Positions 52,431-52,479 of a stretch of 52,479 nucleotides of DNA are shown here, one piece after another. The notes beneath the pieces are model-generated. The model did not search any database and was not told where the DNA came from. It worked only from the letters and a program-made list of their open reading frames with translations. The DNA lies in contig DEAT01000084.1 of assembly GCA_002348265.1 (NCBI GenBank), positions 1 to 52,479 of the forward strand. The letters are read 5' to 3'. The DNA comes from Gemmatimonadales bacterium UBA2975 (GTDB lineage Bacteria > Gemmatimonadota > Gemmatimonadetes > Longimicrobiales > Gaopeijiaceae). The position numbers were made by a program, and so were the translations under genes. The first letter of the stretch is position 1. Each line of letters opens with the position of its first letter.

Positions 52431-52479
52431 GCGGGAATAGCTCAGTTGGTAGAGCACAACCTTGCCAAGGTTGGGGTCG
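52431..52479 (+). tRNA. tRNA-Gly (GCC), 3' end cut by window
   Basis: Acceptor 5' strand GCGGGAA (52431-52437), D stem GCTC/GAGC (52440-52443, 52452-52455), anticodon stem CAACC/GGTTG with loop TTGCCAA; the anticodon GCC is at 52464-52466. The T arm and acceptor 3' strand lie beyond the window. Confidence 0.95.

Noticed and set aside
1..52479. CRISPR arrays, insertion sequences, phage or toxin-antitoxin modules
   Set aside because: No direct repeat arrays, transposase motifs, terminal inverted repeats or integrase genes were seen on either strand.

Overview
The window is a gene-dense piece of chromosome from a diderm bacterium. It encodes TolC and RND efflux, two beta-barrel-type outer-membrane proteins, several lipoproteins and MurB. 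Base composition looks close to 50 percent GC. BshA (bacillithiol pathway), a sortilin-like Asp-box repeat protein, an S45 penicillin-acylase lipoprotein, a CIRCE-controlled groESL and a long chain of overlapping genes point to Gemmatimonadota or a close relative. That placement is an inference from gene content and would need a marker-gene tree. I see no insertion sequence, prophage, CRISPR array or plasmid function.

Layout. 1-6969: a TetR regulator cut by the window start, then TolC, an adaptor lipoprotein, an RND pump and a 79-residue membrane protein, all on the plus strand and mostly overlapping. 6956-8448: a minus-strand pair, a nitronate-monooxygenase-type flavoprotein and a hotdog thioesterase-like protein. 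8449-8805: a non-coding gap. 8806-11508: a MATE transporter, an RmlC-type epimerase and a serine esterase. 11576-12520: minus-strand murB. 12773-13840: a porin. 14029-24780: a long plus-strand cluster, secD-secF-tatD-mutL-miaA-bshA-uppP-birA-coaX, most genes overlapping by 4 bases, followed by a divergent class I isoprenoid synthase. 24857-26985: CIRCE, groES, groEL and a strong terminator. 27037-29217 (minus) and 29445-34180 (plus): a divergent accessory block with a penicillin-acylase-family lipoprotein, an Asp-box protein, a 63-residue membrane protein and a beta-lactamase-fold lipoprotein. 34321-41902: thrS-infC-rpmI-rplT-(thioesterase)-pheS-pheT, with structured leaders ahead of thrS and infC. 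41883-50709: a coiled-coil protein, zapA, a structured RNA-like spacer, folD-xseA-xseB-ispA-dxs-nadK-recN. 50672-52261: a minus-strand outer-membrane protein. 52431 to the end: the 5' part of tRNA-Gly(GCC).

How the genes work together. IspA and Dxs make isoprenoid precursors and chains, and UppP recycles the C55 carrier needed by the cell-wall pathway to which MurB belongs. SecDF drives export of the many signal-peptide proteins here. ThrS, PheST, IF3, L35, L20 and MiaA serve translation. MutL, XseAB, RecN and TatD serve DNA upkeep. BirA, CoaX, NadK and FolD serve cofactor supply. BshA implies bacillithiol.

The most interesting unexplained signals are regulatory RNA-like structures: mutually exclusive hairpins before thrS, a terminator-like hairpin before infC with an AUC start codon for IF3, and a folded spacer after zapA that could be a 6S RNA. 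The main protein-level oddities are a divergent isoprenoid synthase, a MutL with altered endonuclease motifs, and small membrane proteins coupled to larger partners.
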